A program made the translations under genes and the position numbers. The notes beneath the pieces are model-generated. The model was not told the DNA's origin. It did no database searches and worked only from the letters and a program-made list of their open reading frames with translations. Shown in pieces: positions 34,624 through 43,700 of a DNA stretch of 64,000 bases. The DNA comes from Shinella zoogloeoides (GTDB lineage Bacteria; Pseudomonadota; Alphaproteobacteria; Rhizobiales; Rhizobiaceae). The DNA is taken from the NCBI RefSeq assembly GCF_020883495.1, contig NZ_CP086610.1:62001-126000 (forward strand), in the 5' to 3' direction. Every line of letters starts with the position of its first letter. Position 1 is the stretch's first letter.

Positions 34624-36260
34624 GTCGTGCTGTTCTCTGCCTCGCTCGCAAGTAGATGGCGAATTCTCTGCTCACCTGCTGTGCGTTTGGCTTCAAGTTC
34701 TTCAGAAAGGTCCAGCAGTTTTTCTATTCTCTGTTCGGCCGCGGCGCGTCCTGCCTCCAACTCTTTGTTCTGAACAAGGAGCGCTTCGATTCTCTTTTCA
34801 GCCGCGGCGCGTTCCGCCTCCAACTCATTGTTCTGAACAAGGAGCGCCTCGATTCTGTCTTCGGCCGCTCCGCGTCCCGCCTCCAACTTATTGTTCTGAA
34901 CAAGGAGCGCTTCGATTCTCTCTTCGGCCGCGGCGCGTCCTGCCTCCAACTCTTTGTTCTGATCAAGGAGCGCCTCAACCCGCTCTTCTCCCTCTTTACG
35001 CTTTGCCTCAAGTACCTCTGTGATACCCAAAAGTTCCTGCTCCCTACGCTCGGATATGGAACCTAGCGAGAAAGCAGACATATATTCGGGTGTGAGGGGA
35101 TTGATTTCGCCATCCAGCATGATCGAGTCGAGTCGCTCGATTGCGGCGCCAACATGCATCACATATCCAAACGGTGATGCGGAGACCGGCGGAATCTTGA
35201 GCCATCCATCCACCTCACGCTCAAGTGGCACAGTTTTCTGCATTATAGGATCGAACATAACCAGGGGTATCTCGCCGGGTACGGGGCGAAGACGTGCAGG
35301 AAGACGAGGAAAAAGAAGCGTTGCGGCCTCTGGCGATTCTGAAATTACCCGGAAATTCTTGCCGTAACTGGTAGGATCAGGGATGCGCGGAATATCTTTG
35401 AGTATAACTTGTTCTGGAAGGGGGGCGGGTGATCCAGTCGTTTCTTCGTCAGGTAATGAAAGTGTTGAAGCATGAATCGTCTTGTCAAAGAGCATGACAA
35501 TTTCGGAGTGGCGAGGCCAGGGAACCTTGCCCTTGGCAGCAAGCGCATAGTGCAGTGCGTCCAATCGGCGCCCTATAGCTATTGATTCCTGCGACAGAGC
35601 AGGCGGGTGATATGCAGTTCCACAATTCGGGCATAGCGCATGTTCAAACGGATAGTAACGGCCGTTGATGAGATGTCGTAGTTTAACGAGCAGCGGTGAA
35701 CTAATCTGCCAGCGCGCCCCGCAAAAAACATGCGCCGCCACGCCTGCCCGCTCATGCCATAGTTGCGATAGACTTGCAGCAGAATAGTTACGCTGATGCC
35801 AATGCACATGGAACAGGTTGTTACAAGAAGCGCAATCAACTGTCGCTACGTCGAGTAGCTCATCATATGGCACAGCAATAAGCAACCAGCGTGCGGAAAC
35901 GCGGTCAAGCTCATCCAGCGTTTTTGCGTAGGAGCTATCCGGAATATGCTCTAGGACATCCGTAGCTATTACCAGATCGAATTCCCCATCTGCGAAAGGA
36001 AGTGCCTGAAGATCGGCAACCTGGGTAGGATGGCGTACATGTGAGAGGGCGGCGGGCGAGATGTCGCAGCCAACAATACGGCGATCCTCCGGGAGAAAAT
36101 TGGTAATTGCACCATTACCGCAACCGGCATCCAAAATACTGCGAGCCCCTTCAGGAACCAGCGAAAGAACGCTATCGCGCACCCCTTTGGCAGAGGCATC
36201 GATATCGCCGCCCCAGAGCACTTCCTGTTTATAGTAAAAGCCAGAATCCGGTTCTTCCAT
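34620..36260 (-). CDS. SAM-dependent methyltransferase with C-terminal repeated coiled coil (possible chain terminator/ruler)
   Basis: A protein of about 546 residues. A class I methyltransferase comes first (motif I SILDAGCGNGAITNFL, then VGCDISPAALSHV and LVIATDVLEHIPDS). It carries two CxxC pairs (VDCASCNNLFHVHWH and HALCPNCGTAYHPP) that may bind zinc. A middle region of about 180 residues is unassigned. The last 120 residues are five tandem 21-residue repeats of the type EERIEALLVQNNELEAGRAAA, i.e. three heptads each, predicting a long rigid coiled coil. Methyltransferase plus coiled coil, next to Wzm/Wzt, is the layout of WbdD-type proteins that cap and measure O-antigen chains. The kinase part of E. 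coli O9a WbdD is not seen. The start at 36260 lies 11 nt after wzt, behind AGGGA. Confidence 0.8.
   Translation of the reverse strand: MEEPDSGFYYKQEVLWGGDIDASAKGVRDSVLSLVPEGARSILDAGCGNGAITNFLPEDRRIVGCDISPAALSHVRHPTQVADLQALPFADGEFDLVIATDVLEHIPDSSYAKTLDELDRVSARWLLIAVPYDELLDVATVDCASCNNLFHVHWHQRNYSAASLSQLWHERAGVAAHVFCGARWQISSPLLVKLRHLINGRYYPFEHALCPNCGTAYHPPALSQESIAIGRRLDALHYALAAKGKVPWPRHSEIVMLFDKTIHASTLSLPDEETTGSPAPLPEQVILKDIPRIPDPTSYGKNFRVISESPEAATLLFPRLPARLRPVPGEIPLVMFDPIMQKTVPLEREVDGWLKIPPVSASPFGYVMHVGAAIERLDSIMLDGEINPLTPEYMSAFSLGSISERREQELLGITEVLEAKRKEGEERVEALLDQNKELEAGRAAAEERIEALLVQNNKLEAGRGAAEDRIEALLVQNNELEAERAAAEKRIEALLVQNKELEAGRAAAEQRIEKLLDLSEELEAKRTAGEQRIRHLLASEAENSTT
34674..34988 (-). 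repeat. five tandem 63-bp coding repeats
   Basis: In-frame minisatellite encoding five 21-residue coiled-coil units plus the start of a sixth. The units share most positions; the middle three are the most alike. Copy-number change would lengthen or shorten the coiled coil by multiples of about 3 nm without breaking the frame. Confidence 0.92.
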
Positions 36261-36270
36261 TCTTGTATCC

Positions 36271-38055
36271 CTATGTGATAAATCGTTGCCATACAGCATC
36301 GTGGAAGAATTCACCGACTTCCAATGACGCACCCGGCTGGGTCATGACTTTCAAGCGGAAACGTCGGTCAAGCACATGCAGGGGCTCTGCACCATGGCGA
36401 TGCTCATCCTGCAGATTTTTGAAGATGCCGACAGAAACAATATACTCCATCGCTCCGAGGCGCACTGGCGATAAGGTCACTTGATCACGATGACGTCCGG
36501 CGGAACGGGAGGACGGTGAACTGACGATCTGCGCTGCACAACGTCCATCCATCCGGTAAATTGCTACGACAATCCGGCAGGATTCAATTTCGATGTCTGC
36601 TTCCCAATTGATTTCAATTGTCGCATCCTCCCCGCAAAGAAATGCGCGGCGTTCTTCTTTCTGTTCATCTTCGAGAGAAAAGAAACTTACGGTTTGGATT
36701 TTAACGCCGCCCTCACCATAAGAATCGCCATCCACAATATGATCATCATTCCGGGCGGACGCGGCGTCTTCGGCAGGGCTTTCGGGTAAACCTAACAGCT
36801 CGCGCGGCAGCGAGATGCGCTCCATGTTCCATGCGCTGTCATAGTCGGGTGAAAGTGTTGCCACTGTGCTATAGGTCTCACCCGATAATATCTCGACCCG
36901 CACCTCCTCGCCATCGGCTACGGCATGTTCAATATCAAGATAAACAGGCCCGGATATCGCATGGCTTGTCGGCAGGTTGATAGCAAAAGGTGCATGCAGA
37001 TAGCGTCCCTTTTCATCAGAAAAATCGCGCCATACCACTTTGTCATTGCCTATTCTGGGGGGAGACCAGTTGGTAAAGCCTGGCGCATCCAGCAAATAGA
37101 TAGCTTCCGCTGAATCATTGTCACGCGCATCCCCAAGCCGCAAACAAGCTTGCTCCTGCCCGGAAAAGGAAAGACGAAGCGAGCGGATAGAGTGACGTTT
37201 TTTGGGCGCAGATGGGGCGCCGGTTACAAAGCGGCCAGTCAGAATGGTCTTGTCAGGCCCTTTTTCGGCCGCGTCAGGATTTATGCCGGAGCCTGAAGCT
37301 TTCAGGCGCATATCTTCCTGTCGGCGAACTGCCCCCATATAGGATTTGCACAAGGTCAGCGTATCGCCTTCGGCAACAAGACGGCCCCGGTCAATCCAGG
37401 CGGCGCGGTCGCACATCATCTGAACCGAAGCCAGATCATGCGAGACAAGAATCAATGTCGCACCGGCGCTTGTCATTTCCTGCATTCGTCCCGCTGCCTT
37501 GATCGAGAAATAGGCATCGCCAGCGCCCAATATTTCGTCAACAATCAAAATGTCGGGCCTAACGCTTGTTGCAACGGTAAAAGTCAGACGCGCCTGCATG
37601 CCGGCCGAATAGGTCCGAAAGGGCTGGTGAATGAAATCGCCAAGCTCTGCAAACTCGATAATCTCCCCGGTTTTCGTTTCACTCGCCCTGCCGGTCAATC
37701 CGAGATAGGCAAGCGAAGCACGCACATTCTGCATGCCGGTCAGGTCGGGATGAAAGCCGGTGCCAAGCTCCATAAGGGCCGTCACACGCCCGGCAACCCG
37801 CAGCGAACCGCCGCTTGGGCGTATCAAACCGGCAATAAGTTTGAGCAATGTGCTCTTGCCCGCGCCATTGCGGCCAATAAGGCCAACACGCTCCCCGCGC
37901 TTCATGGTCAAATTGACATCACGAAGTGCCCAAAAATCCCGGGCAGATTCCCGTGGGACTGCTACCCCCAGAGCATTCAGCACACGCCAGCCCTTGGAGC
38001 TGAATAGCCGATAATGCTTGCTGACATCTTGCAGCGAAATGATGGGGTCAGACAT
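36271..38055 (-). CDS. wzt: polysaccharide ABC transporter ATP-binding protein Wzt with additional glycan-binding-type module
   Basis: ATPase of the exporter that moves finished polysaccharide across the inner membrane, 594 residues. ABC domain: Walker A GLIGRNGAGKSTLLKL, FRTYSAGMQARLTF (signature variant with YSAGM) and Walker B ILIVDEILGAGD. The C-terminus (about 450-575) is the usual Wzt_C substrate-recognition domain. Between them (about 288-402) is an extra module with APGFTNW, KGRYLHAPF and YLDIEHAVADGEEVRVEI. The same pattern occurs in the secreted protein encoded at 38830. Ordinary Wzt proteins of about 400-450 residues lack it. It overlaps wzm by 8 nt. Confidence 0.93.
   Translation of the reverse strand: MSDPIISLQDVSKHYRLFSSKGWRVLNALGVAVPRESARDFWALRDVNLTMKRGERVGLIGRNGAGKSTLLKLIAGLIRPSGGSLRVAGRVTALMELGTGFHPDLTGMQNVRASLAYLGLTGRASETKTGEIIEFAELGDFIHQPFRTYSAGMQARLTFTVATSVRPDILIVDEILGAGDAYFSIKAAGRMQEMTSAGATLILVSHDLASVQMMCDRAAWIDRGRLVAEGDTLTLCKSYMGAVRRQEDMRLKASGSGINPDAAEKGPDKTILTGRFVTGAPSAPKKRHSIRSLRLSFSGQEQACLRLGDARDNDSAEAIYLLDAPGFTNWSPPRIGNDKVVWRDFSDEKGRYLHAPFAINLPTSHAISGPVYLDIEHAVADGEEVRVEILSGETYSTVATLSPDYDSAWNMERISLPRELLGLPESPAEDAASARNDDHIVDGDSYGEGGVKIQTVSFFSLEDEQKEERRAFLCGEDATIEINWEADIEIESCRIVVAIYRMDGRCAAQIVSSPSSRSAGRHRDQVTLSPVRLGAMEYIVSVGIFKNLQDEHRHGAEPLHVLDRRFRLKVMTQPGASLEVGEFFHDAVWQRFIT
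36850..37194 (-). other. extra module in Wzt shared with secreted epimerase-like protein
   Basis: Codes for Wzt residues about 288-402. Compared with residues 270-382 of the product of 38830-41106 the conserved landmarks are F/Y-x-NW, G-x-Y-x-HAPF, Y-L/I-x-I-E-x-A and G-x-x-Y near the end, in the same order and spacing. A beta-sandwich carbohydrate-binding module is likely. Confidence 0.68.
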
Positions 38056-38833
38056 GGTCGGTTGCCATTGCTTTTAGGCGCTGGATGAGCGTGAAGCCCA
38101 AGAGGAACAGCGCCAATGAAACGCCACCGAACGCGAGAAGATGGCGCCAGGGAATTACGCCGAAGTGAATGAGATCGCGGTAAATCGAAATCATGTAGTA
38201 AAGCGGATTTATAACCATAATCGGCATCATTTCCGGCGGGATCATGTCATTTGTATAGCCAATGGGCGAGACAAGCATCAAAAAAAGAATAAGTGGCGAG
38301 ACCAGATTGGAGATGTCGCGGAAAAAAACATTGAAGATTGATAATATCCAGACGATTCCGACAGAGAAAAGGAATTGCACAAGAAACGCGAGGGGCAGAG
38401 CAAGTTGCGTCCAGAGCGCTTCGCCCCGGGCAATGAGAATGCCCATCAGCAAGGCAAGCCCGACCAGCATGGTGACCGAGGATACCAGCACCGATTTCAT
38501 GGCAATGAGTTCGACCGGGAAGATTGTCCCTTTCATGAGCGAGCGGTTATCCACGAGACTGCTCACGCCTGAAGACAGCGCTTCGCTAAACCCCAGAAAG
38601 GGAATGAGCCCGGAAAATATGATGAGCGTATATTCAAACGAACTCTTCCCCGGCAGACGGATTTGCAGGATCAGGTTGAATACGAGGCTATAGAGCCCCA
38701 GAAATAATATTGGGAACAGCACTGTCCAGGCAAGGCCAAAGAAACTTGCCGCGTGACGCTGGCGCAGATCGTAGAGAAACGTCGCGATCAGCGTTTTTCG
38801 ATGCTGCCAGATGAGGGTAAAAGGTAAAGTCAC
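38048..38833 (-). CDS. wzm: polysaccharide ABC transporter permease Wzm
   Basis: ABC-2 type permease of about 261 residues with six predicted membrane spans. It forms the channel for Wzt. DLRQRHAASFFGLAWTVLFP at the N-terminus and LMLVSPIGYTNDMIPPEMMP and INPLYYMISIYRDLI near the end are typical of Wzm/KpsM-like proteins. The GTG at 38833 is chosen because it forms a GTGA overlap with the preceding gene and GGAG lies 7 nt upstream. A TTG at 38860 would add nine residues. Confidence 0.92.
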   Translation of the reverse strand: MTLPFTLIWQHRKTLIATFLYDLRQRHAASFFGLAWTVLFPILFLGLYSLVFNLILQIRLPGKSSFEYTLIIFSGLIPFLGFSEALSSGVSSLVDNRSLMKGTIFPVELIAMKSVLVSSVTMLVGLALLMGILIARGEALWTQLALPLAFLVQFLFSVGIVWILSIFNVFFRDISNLVSPLILFLMLVSPIGYTNDMIPPEMMPIMVINPLYYMISIYRDLIHFGVIPWRHLLAFGGVSLALFLLGFTLIQRLKAMATDHV

Positions 38834-41106
38834 GGCCACTCTCCGCCTGATTTTGCGCAAGTCTGAAGATCAAGCGTACCTAATTCATCTGGCTCCACGC
38901 GGGATTTGCGGATAACGCCGCCGGTTTCCGCCCCGAGTGCGGAGATTTCATTATAGTAGACGTAACCAAGCTCTGTATTGTTTTCAAAGGCCATTCCATA
39001 CAGCATCGGCGAGTCATTGCCACTCGCGTCAATATGCAGCGGATTGCCGGGTAATTTGATGAATGCGCCAGTAAAATCGCGGCAATAAGCGTTCCACACA
39101 TGCCGTTCATCGGCGATCATTTCTTCCAGAAGGAACAATTGCACATCCTTATGAACAACGCCACCGATTGTATAGATTCCGGCCTTTGCCGCCCCGCGAG
39201 ACGCCCAGACGCTGTTGGCCGCTGTCCATTGCGTGCCATCAGGTGAACGCGCGGACATAATGGCCTGAACACTGCCTTCATTGACCACATAGAACACTTC
39301 AAATCCACCATCCGGGTGGCGCATGAGCAACGGGTCGAGGACAAGGAGATCGCGCAGCACGGCTTGCGGCGCGCTCCATTGCGCGCCATCAGACGAATGG
39401 GACAGATAAAGCGTATCATATGTCACACTGGCTTTCGAAGCTGCCGCAAAAACCATGGTGTAACGCCGCGCGCCATTTTCCTCAAAGGCGATGACATTCG
39501 GGAAGGCATAATTGCCAGTAAAGGGTAATGTGCCATCGTCAAAAATCTGGCCCTGCCGCGTCCAGTTCTCGCCCATTTGAGAGGTGGCGAGATAAATCCG
39601 CCAACGACCATCTTCCCCGATGGCAGAATATAAAATCCGCTTCCCATCCGGCGTTGTGATAACACTCGGATATTCGACATGCCTGGATTCTTGCGAGTTA
39701 GGCACGAGATCAAGCACAGGCGTCGCCTCGTCAATCCACTCAAACTTGTGATCCGGAAGAGCTGCGAACGGCACCAATTGCGCCGATTGCCGCCAGCTAT
39801 TGGCGACACGTGTAAGAGGCTTGGAGCTGGAAAGCGTGCCGAGGATCTTTGCGAGTTGAAAATTATCATCCCAATATTGGGGGTTCACTGCCGGTTTCGC
39901 GCCTTCCATAACACTTGCTGCACGGATCGATTCGCCGAGAGGAAAGGTGAATGTTGGCGCCGCTCCATTGATCTGTCCTATCGCCATATATTCAGCTCCT
40001 GTATAGAACTGGACATCAAGCGACCGGTTATCCTCGATAGCGGCTTCGATATACAAAGAGAGGTGTTCGACGCCTTCAGGAATGGTGAAAGTAAAGGGGG
40101 CGTGGTTGTATTCACCCTGATCTGGAATATAGCGCCGGAAGGTTTCATCTCCCTCGGAGTCCTTTTCGCCCCAGTTCTGATAGGCCGGATCATTCCATAT
40201 ATGGGTCGGGCTCGACATGGTATCATCACCGTCACTGCCAATATCGAGCCTGGCAATCACCTCGTCATCTGAACGCAATTCAAGTGTGTGGATTTTGGCC
40301 TTTGCCGCGCCAACAATGCGAAACAGGACTTCTGCGCGTTTCGGAGCGAGTGAATAACGCGAAATAATCGTCCTGTGGGTAGAACTGGCCAGCGTATAGC
40401 GCTCAATATTGTTTTCATACCAGCGCGTGGCCTCATCAAAGAGTTTGAGCGCGTCATCATCGGCAAAAATGCGTGCATAATCATGCAGGGCAATCGCCGC
40501 CACCGCCGAGCCATTAAGCACATGGGTCGCGGGCTCAGTTGGATATTCCTCGAAGGTGACGCCATCCGTATCGCGCCCGGCAAAACCGCCCTGATCCTTG
40601 TCTACGAGATAGCTGCGATAGGTGGTCCGCGCCGCATCAGCCCAACGCGCCTCACCCGTCGCCTCGTAAAGATAGCTGAACAGCCCCACTGCCAGCCCTT
40701 GCGTAAGACCCGAAACCCAGGGCGCTTTCATCTCATAAGGCCAGAAGGTTACAAGGTCCCATTGAAAGGGGAAGAACAGCCCGCGGTGTCGCCACTCGGC
40801 ATGGTCAAGCAGCCATTGCCCGTGTTCCGCTGCCGCCGCCCGATTTCCGCGCAATATCAAGAGCAATCCGTCCGAGGCAACCTTTGTCGGATGATCGAGA
40901 CATGATTTTCCTTCCGATTGCCAACCGATACGTGGTGCGACGCATGGCGTGACTTCCGGTGTGGTTTCCGTTCCAAAAGCATGCGTAACATCGCCATAAA
41001 ACATCTGCAAGCCGCGCAGCTTTGCATCTGCAAATGCCAGCGTGGAAAAACAGAATGTCCATGCAGCAAGAAATGCAGCAAGGGCAAGACGAAACCAGGC
41101 GGTCAT
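38830..41106 (-). CDS. secreted glucuronyl C5-epimerase-like protein with beta-propeller
   Basis: A 758-residue exported protein. Residues 1-26 are a signal peptide (AALAAFLAAWTF-like core, cleavage near ALAFADA). Residues about 50-240 match the D-glucuronyl C5-epimerase C-terminal domain: VSGLTQGLAVGLFSYLYEAT and FEEYPTEPATHVLNGSAVAA, with the EEYPT and HVLNG blocks. Residues 270-382 form the module shared with Wzt. Residues about 465-740 are repeated blades (YPSVITTPDGKRILYSAIGE, YAFPNVIAFEENGARRYTMV, DPLLMRHPDGGFEVFYVVNE) of a five-bladed propeller like those of glycosidase clans. Lying in the operon, it probably acts in the periplasm on the exported uronate-containing polymer, by epimerisation or trimming. 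Activity is inference. Confidence 0.75.
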   Translation of the reverse strand: MTAWFRLALAAFLAAWTFCFSTLAFADAKLRGLQMFYGDVTHAFGTETTPEVTPCVAPRIGWQSEGKSCLDHPTKVASDGLLLILRGNRAAAAEHGQWLLDHAEWRHRGLFFPFQWDLVTFWPYEMKAPWVSGLTQGLAVGLFSYLYEATGEARWADAARTTYRSYLVDKDQGGFAGRDTDGVTFEEYPTEPATHVLNGSAVAAIALHDYARIFADDDALKLFDEATRWYENNIERYTLASSTHRTIISRYSLAPKRAEVLFRIVGAAKAKIHTLELRSDDEVIARLDIGSDGDDTMSSPTHIWNDPAYQNWGEKDSEGDETFRRYIPDQGEYNHAPFTFTIPEGVEHLSLYIEAAIEDNRSLDVQFYTGAEYMAIGQINGAAPTFTFPLGESIRAASVMEGAKPAVNPQYWDDNFQLAKILGTLSSSKPLTRVANSWRQSAQLVPFAALPDHKFEWIDEATPVLDLVPNSQESRHVEYPSVITTPDGKRILYSAIGEDGRWRIYLATSQMGENWTRQGQIFDDGTLPFTGNYAFPNVIAFEENGARRYTMVFAAASKASVTYDTLYLSHSSDGAQWSAPQAVLRDLLVLDPLLMRHPDGGFEVFYVVNEGSVQAIMSARSPDGTQWTAANSVWASRGAAKAGIYTIGGVVHKDVQLFLLEEMIADERHVWNAYCRDFTGAFIKLPGNPLHIDASGNDSPMLYGMAFENNTELGYVYYNEISALGAETGGVIRKSRVEPDELGTLDLQTCAKSGGEWP
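39961..40299 (-). other. module in secreted epimerase-like protein shared with Wzt
   Basis: Codes for residues about 270-382, containing DPAYQNWGE, QGEYNHAPFTFTIPEG and LYIEAAIEDNRSLDVQFYTG. It aligns with the additional module of Wzt encoded at 36850-37194. Confidence 0.68.
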
Positions 41107-43700
41107 ATATTGTGAATCCCTTCGGGCAAGCGCGCATAAATTTCCAGAAGCTTCTGCCCCTCCACATCCCAGTTGAGACGCAAACCTGCCTTGCGCGCGG
41201 CGGATTTGAGGGTGGCAAGGCGGTCTGGCTCTTCAAAGATTGAACAAACCGCTTCCGCCAAAGCCTCGGGGACATTCATATCAGCGACAAGGCCAAATCC
41301 ATATTCATCGGCAATATCACGCAGAAATGGCAGATCATTGGCAAGGAACGGCACACCGGCCACGGCAAATTCAAACAGCTTGTTGGGGCTGCAATAGAGG
41401 TGATTGAGATCGACCGGACGATAAGGAATGACGCCCAGATCGGCTTCCCATGTGAGTTCTGCCAGCTCATCCGGCTCCATGCGACCCATAAAAATCACGC
41501 GCCCGTCATCCGTGCCCTGCTCGCGGCTGATCGCCTTTAATTGCGGCTCGCAATCGCCATAACCAACGAGCACAAGATGAACGCCTTCTGGGAAATGCGC
41601 TGCCGCCCGCACCAGCACATCAATGCCGCGCTCGGGCGACATCCAGCCCTGATAAAGCACGATGCGCGCCGCCTCAGGCAGTTTCAATCGCGCGCGCAAA
41701 CCGCTTGACGCGCGGTTGTTTTCTTCTGCGAGCGGGGCGGCATTCAAAAGAACGGACGGAATTTTGCAATTATAATCACGCGCCATGATGCCTGCAATAT
41801 AGGGATTGACGGTGATCGCCGCATCCACTGCGTGAATGAGGCGTTTTTCCTGCCGTTTATAGCGCCGCTGGACCCAGCCGGGCAGGATCTCTTGTCCGTG
41901 ATAGAGTTCATGCGCGTCATAGACGAGCGTAGAGCCAAGCCGCTTTTTCACCTCAATGCCAACCCGCAGCAGTGGGAAATCATGAACATGCAGCACATCA
42001 AATCGCCGTGTCACAATCTGACGCAGCACAAAATGCTCAAAACTTGTTAATCCCGTAACAAGTGCGAGGGCCTTGCGTGTCGCACGCCATAAATAAGGCC
42101 AGGAACGGTTGTTGCGGTACTTGACGAAAGAGAGCAGCCTCTGCGCGCGCGTATCGTTCCAGTCAAACACGAAGCGGGAGATGTGGATGCCATCCAGGTC
42201 ATAATCTGCCGGTTTCGGGCATTCAAACCCGGCCAGTATTTCCACCTGATGCCCCGCATCACGCAGGCTCATAGCCTCCTGAAGAATGCGCCGGTCGATC
42301 ATCAAATGATCGGTGGATATCATTAAAACACGTTTTGGCATGGAGGCACTCGGTGTTGGCCCGCTTGCTCTGTTGGCTTTTTGAGTATCTTTGGTCTTGG
42401 ACGACACGCTATCGGCCAGATATTTGTATATCGCTTCAAGTTTTCCGGTAACCGCTTCCCAGCTTTGCGTTTTCGCGATTTTTCCCGCCAATGTTCCAAT
42501 ATCGAAGTCGTTGTGGGTTTTTGCCATACGCACAACGCCTTCGCTTAATCCCTCCTCGCTATTTGGAACGATTAAACCGTTTTCTCCGTCGATGACAAAG
42601 TCTTCTGGTCCACCGCAGGCAGTTGTCAGAACAGGGCGCCCACAGGCGAGCGCTTCAAGTGCCACAAGGCTGAACGTCTCTTTATGGCTTGAAACGACGA
42701 GAAAATCATGCGCCCACATCGCCGCTGCAACGTCCGGCCGTTCTCCGGCTGGCAGGAAAGTGACATGCGGGCCCATGCCAATTGTATCGGCGAGTTCCCG
42801 CACGCCATCCAGTTCCCCGCCGCCCATCAGCGTCAGGTCCACCTCCGCGCCTTGCACATTCGCTCGCGCAAGCGCCCTGATAAGGCGATCAACGCCCTTG
42901 ACCGCACTCACATGACCCACCCACAACATGCGTGCGCGCGCGCTTCTGGTTTGCCGCATCCGCTCTGGTGTGGGCCTTTGCGTCGAACCAGAAAAGTCTA
43001 TCAGTTCTTCGTCTGCCTGGCCCTTCGGTTCGTCAAGACACTGCGGGATCTCAGGTGCTGTTGGGTGAGCAGGAAAATAAATGGTGGGATCGACGCCATT
43101 GCCGAGCACTTCCGCACGCTCAGCCACAGCGCCCAATTCCGCGATCATGTCGTTGCGCAGGGCCTGGCTCACCGCCAGCACCCGATCTGCCTTTCGCACC
43201 GCTACGCCCGTAAAATACCGCATGGCGACATTGCGTGTGAGAACCGAAAACGGACCCATGTGTTCCGTCAGCACAACCGGGCAGCCATATCGCTTCCCCA
43301 GTTGAACTGCCGTATATCCATCTAGAAAAGAGGTATGGGCGTGGATGATATCGAAAGGAAATCTGGCCCGAGCCGTATCGATTACACGCAGCGCTGCTTG
43401 CAAGTAAGATATGGCATGAACAAAATTGCGGAAAACACCGCCCACGCAATAAGGAAAGTACATAACCGGCACCCCGTCATGTTGGCACCAGCGCAGAGGC
43501 TGTTCCTGCCAAGCACGAAGTCCCTTTATAATGCGACGTGGCTTGCGCGTAGATATCCAGAACGGCTCACCAGACAGGACCGCAACCACGTTCCCCTGCT
43601 GCCTGAGTGCCTTGACCTGCTCATGAACAAAAATCCCGCCTATTGGGTAAGAGTCGCGCGGATACATATGCGACAGAACAAGAACGCGCGGGGGGGTCAT
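41103..43700 (-). CDS. bifunctional protein with two GT4 glycosyltransferase domains
   Basis: An 865-residue fusion. Domain 1 (about 1-430): VLVLSHMYPRDSYPIGGIFV, TEHMGPFS, LWVGHVSAVKGVDRLIRAL and SSHKETFSLVALEALACGRP. A Ser/Lys-rich linker (430-454) leads to domain 2 (about 455-865): VLMISTDHLMIDRRILQEAM, YDAHELYHGQE, LYQGWMSPERGIDVLVRAAA and CSPNKLFEFAVAGVPFLAND. Each has a full GT-B fold, so two successive sugars or a repeating disaccharide could be added by one polypeptide, as in double-domain O-antigen polymerases of ABC-dependent systems. Specificity is unknown. 4-nt overlaps with both neighbours. Confidence 0.87.
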   Translation of the reverse strand: MTPPRVLVLSHMYPRDSYPIGGIFVHEQVKALRQQGNVVAVLSGEPFWISTRKPRRIIKGLRAWQEQPLRWCQHDGVPVMYFPYCVGGVFRNFVHAISYLQAALRVIDTARARFPFDIIHAHTSFLDGYTAVQLGKRYGCPVVLTEHMGPFSVLTRNVAMRYFTGVAVRKADRVLAVSQALRNDMIAELGAVAERAEVLGNGVDPTIYFPAHPTAPEIPQCLDEPKGQADEELIDFSGSTQRPTPERMRQTRSARARMLWVGHVSAVKGVDRLIRALARANVQGAEVDLTLMGGGELDGVRELADTIGMGPHVTFLPAGERPDVAAAMWAHDFLVVSSHKETFSLVALEALACGRPVLTTACGGPEDFVIDGENGLIVPNSEEGLSEGVVRMAKTHNDFDIGTLAGKIAKTQSWEAVTGKLEAIYKYLADSVSSKTKDTQKANRASGPTPSASMPKRVLMISTDHLMIDRRILQEAMSLRDAGHQVEILAGFECPKPADYDLDGIHISRFVFDWNDTRAQRLLSFVKYRNNRSWPYLWRATRKALALVTGLTSFEHFVLRQIVTRRFDVLHVHDFPLLRVGIEVKKRLGSTLVYDAHELYHGQEILPGWVQRRYKRQEKRLIHAVDAAITVNPYIAGIMARDYNCKIPSVLLNAAPLAEENNRASSGLRARLKLPEAARIVLYQGWMSPERGIDVLVRAAAHFPEGVHLVLVGYGDCEPQLKAISREQGTDDGRVIFMGRMEPDELAELTWEADLGVIPYRPVDLNHLYCSPNKLFEFAVAGVPFLANDLPFLRDIADEYGFGLVADMNVPEALAEAVCSIFEEPDRLATLKSAARKAGLRLNWDVEGQKLLEIYARLPEGIHNI

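Noticed and set aside
34674..34988. CRISPR-like spacing of the 63-bp repeats
   Set aside because: The repeats are contiguous, in frame and encode a regular coiled coil. There are no spacers and no cas genes.
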